From contig NC_014804.1 in assembly GCF_000151105.2 (NCBI RefSeq), positions 1,538,567 to 1,602,566 of the forward strand: 64,000 nucleotides of DNA. Reading direction: 5' to 3'. The notes beneath the pieces were generated by a model. It made no database searches. It was given only the letters and a program-made list of their open reading frames with translations, and had not been told where the DNA came from. A program made the translations under genes and the position numbers. The DNA comes from Thermococcus barophilus MP (GTDB lineage Archaea > Methanobacteriota_B > Thermococci > Thermococcales > Thermococcaceae). Below are positions 63,309 to 64,000 of this stretch, piece after piece. Each line of letters begins with the position of its first letter. Position 1 is the stretch's first letter.

Positions 63309-63572
63309 ATGAAGGTTAAAGTAAAATATTTTGCCCGCTTCAGAGAGCTTGCTGGAGTTAGCGAGGAAATTGTAGAGCTCCCTGACGGAGCTAAAGTTAA
63401 AGATCTCATTAAAATCATAAAAGAGAGACATCCAAAGTTCAAAGATGAGGTTTTTGAACAAAGTGAGGATGCTGACGTTAACGTGTCAAGAAACGGGAGC
63501 TACGTGAACTTTGACGAAGAATTAAAAGATGGAGATGTTGTTGCCCTCTTCCCGCCAGCGAGCGGTGGTTGA
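63309..63572 (+). CDS. MoaD/ThiS-like small archaeal modifier protein (ubiquitin-fold)
   Basis: An 87-residue beta-grasp protein. It starts KVKVKYFARFRELAGVSEE, a MoaD signature, and ends VALFPPASGG with the terminal Gly-Gly that is adenylated and then thiocarboxylated or conjugated. It could supply sulfur for molybdopterin or tRNA, or be attached to proteins as SAMP. Both roles are known in archaea, and sequence cannot separate them. GGTGATAGC precedes ATG 63309. Confidence 0.88.
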   Translation: MKVKVKYFARFRELAGVSEEIVELPDGAKVKDLIKIIKERHPKFKDEVFEQSEDADVNVSRNGSYVNFDEELKDGDVVALFPPASGG

Positions 63573-63573
63573 G

Positions 63574-63762
63574 ATGAAAGTGATAAAAGTGGAAGTTCCA
63601 GAATGGGTAGACGAAGAAGAAGTAAAAAGGATAATCAAAATATTCTTTACAGAGAAACCGGATTTCATGGACTTTGCTGGCCTCTGGAAGGATATGAGTG
63701 AGGAAGAAGCAAAAGAGTTCAAAGCAACTATAAAACGGATGTGGGATACATGGAAAATCTGA
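63574..63762 (+). CDS. Antitoxin-like protein of a VapBC pair
   Basis: A 62-residue protein, KVIKVEVPEWVDEEEVKRII at the N-terminus (strand then helix) and a Trp-rich C-terminus (MWDTWKI). The size and the overlap with a PIN-domain gene are those of VapB-type antitoxins, though no well known DNA-binding family is clear. ATG 63574 follows GGTGGTTGAG, the ribosome site lying in the end of the MoaD-like gene. The stop overlaps the PIN start by 13 nt. Confidence 0.7.
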   Translation: MKVIKVEVPEWVDEEEVKRIIKIFFTEKPDFMDFAGLWKDMSEEEAKEFKATIKRMWDTWKI

Positions 63763-64000
63763 TTCTTGACACCGATGTTGTAATTGATTTTCTTAGGGGT
63801 AAACGTGAAACAATTGAAAAATTGAAAGAACTAAGAAAAACCTACCAATTCATAATAACAACGATAACTGCTTTTGAATTATATCTCGGAGCATATAAGT
63901 CCCAGAAAAGGGAGAAAAGGTTACTTGAAGTCAAAGCTTTCTTAAACACATTACTAATTCTTGAACTCGACGAGGTATCTGCCGAGATTGCTGGGAAAAT
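63750..64000 (+). CDS. PIN-domain toxin (VapC-type), 3' truncated by the window edge
   Basis: The first 83 codons of a PIN ribonuclease. The N-terminus NLILDTDVVIDFLRGKRETI has the first catalytic Asp, and TTITAFELYLGAYK has the Glu of the second motif. The rest lies outside the window. It overlaps the antitoxin-like gene by 13 nt, as usual for toxin-antitoxin pairs. It is the second VapBC-like pair here (first at 33309-33979). Confidence 0.85.
   Translation, partial: MENLILDTDVVIDFLRGKRETIEKLKELRKTYQFIITTITAFELYLGAYKSQKREKRLLEVKAFLNTLLILELDEVSAEIAGK

Overview
The window looks like chromosome of a hyperthermophilic euryarchaeon of the order Thermococcales, most likely a lower-GC Thermococcus or a close relative. 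The sequence shows compact gene packing, frequent 4-30 nt overlaps, GGTGAT/GGAGGTG ribosome binding sites and TTTATA-type TATA boxes. Family-level markers are an archaeal PEP carboxylase, archaeosine synthase ArcS, Kae1, CDP-archaeol synthase, a carbamate kinase-type enzyme, an ADP-forming acetyl-CoA synthetase alpha subunit and a CGP-CTERM protein. The genus is an inference. I saw no rRNA, tRNA, CRISPR array or insertion sequence.

Layout. 1-7.4 kb: the end of an S9 peptidase gene, an operon of three membrane proteins, a DUF1931 histone-fold protein, PpcA and a MobA-like nucleotidyltransferase. 7.4-13.1 kb: a biotin-type ECF transporter (BioY, EcfA, EcfT) split by a secreted protein gene, then small membrane proteins. 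13.1-20.9 kb: the accessory highlight, a probable RiPP cassette. It holds a 53-residue peptide with nine cysteines, a radical SAM/SPASM maturase, a membrane-anchored M1-like metallopeptidase, a lipoprotein of similar build with a broken zinc motif, and a divergent ABC exporter operon ending in a small HTH regulator. The two arms are separated by four direct repeats spaced 22, 21 and 22 nt. 21-36 kb: a DUF5814-type helicase, an Lrp regulator, Upp, a cupin, a metallophosphatase lipoprotein, a 54-residue Glu/Trp-rich protein, the PiT phosphate transporter with its DUF47 partner, a kinase, a second S9 peptidase, a methyltransferase, a VapBC pair, a dipeptidase and a TPR-like protein.

36-48 kb: signal peptidase I followed directly by a well-formed C/D box sRNA and a 0.4 kb stretch of stem-loops. 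Then come a lipoate ligase-like gene with a radical SAM protein of the LipS1/LipS2 lipoyl-synthase type, an Sfm1-like SPOUT methyltransferase, a PEGA-domain secreted protein, ArcS with a coiled-coil protein, carbamate kinase, a phytoene dehydrogenase-like oxidoreductase, phosphopantetheine adenylyltransferase and a CGP-CTERM surface protein. 48-56 kb: AcdA, a flavoprotein, Kae1, a DUF835 protein and an operon with NAD kinase, a zinc-ribbon protein, a flippase-like protein and a PUA-containing RNA m5C methyltransferase.

56-64 kb: an LEA14-like protein, then a coupled pair (MMPL/RND exporter and a CARDB-repeat surface protein) divergent from two regulator genes across a perfect 24-bp palindrome that overlaps the exporter promoter. 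CarS, a MoaD/SAMP-like protein and a second VapBC pair, cut by the window edge, end the window.

Most of the window is housekeeping. The candidate undescribed system is the 13.1-20.9 kb cassette. The C/D sRNA, the MMPL palindrome and the Glu/Trp-rich small protein also deserve a look. Functions are assigned from sequence motifs and family knowledge only; no search could be run.
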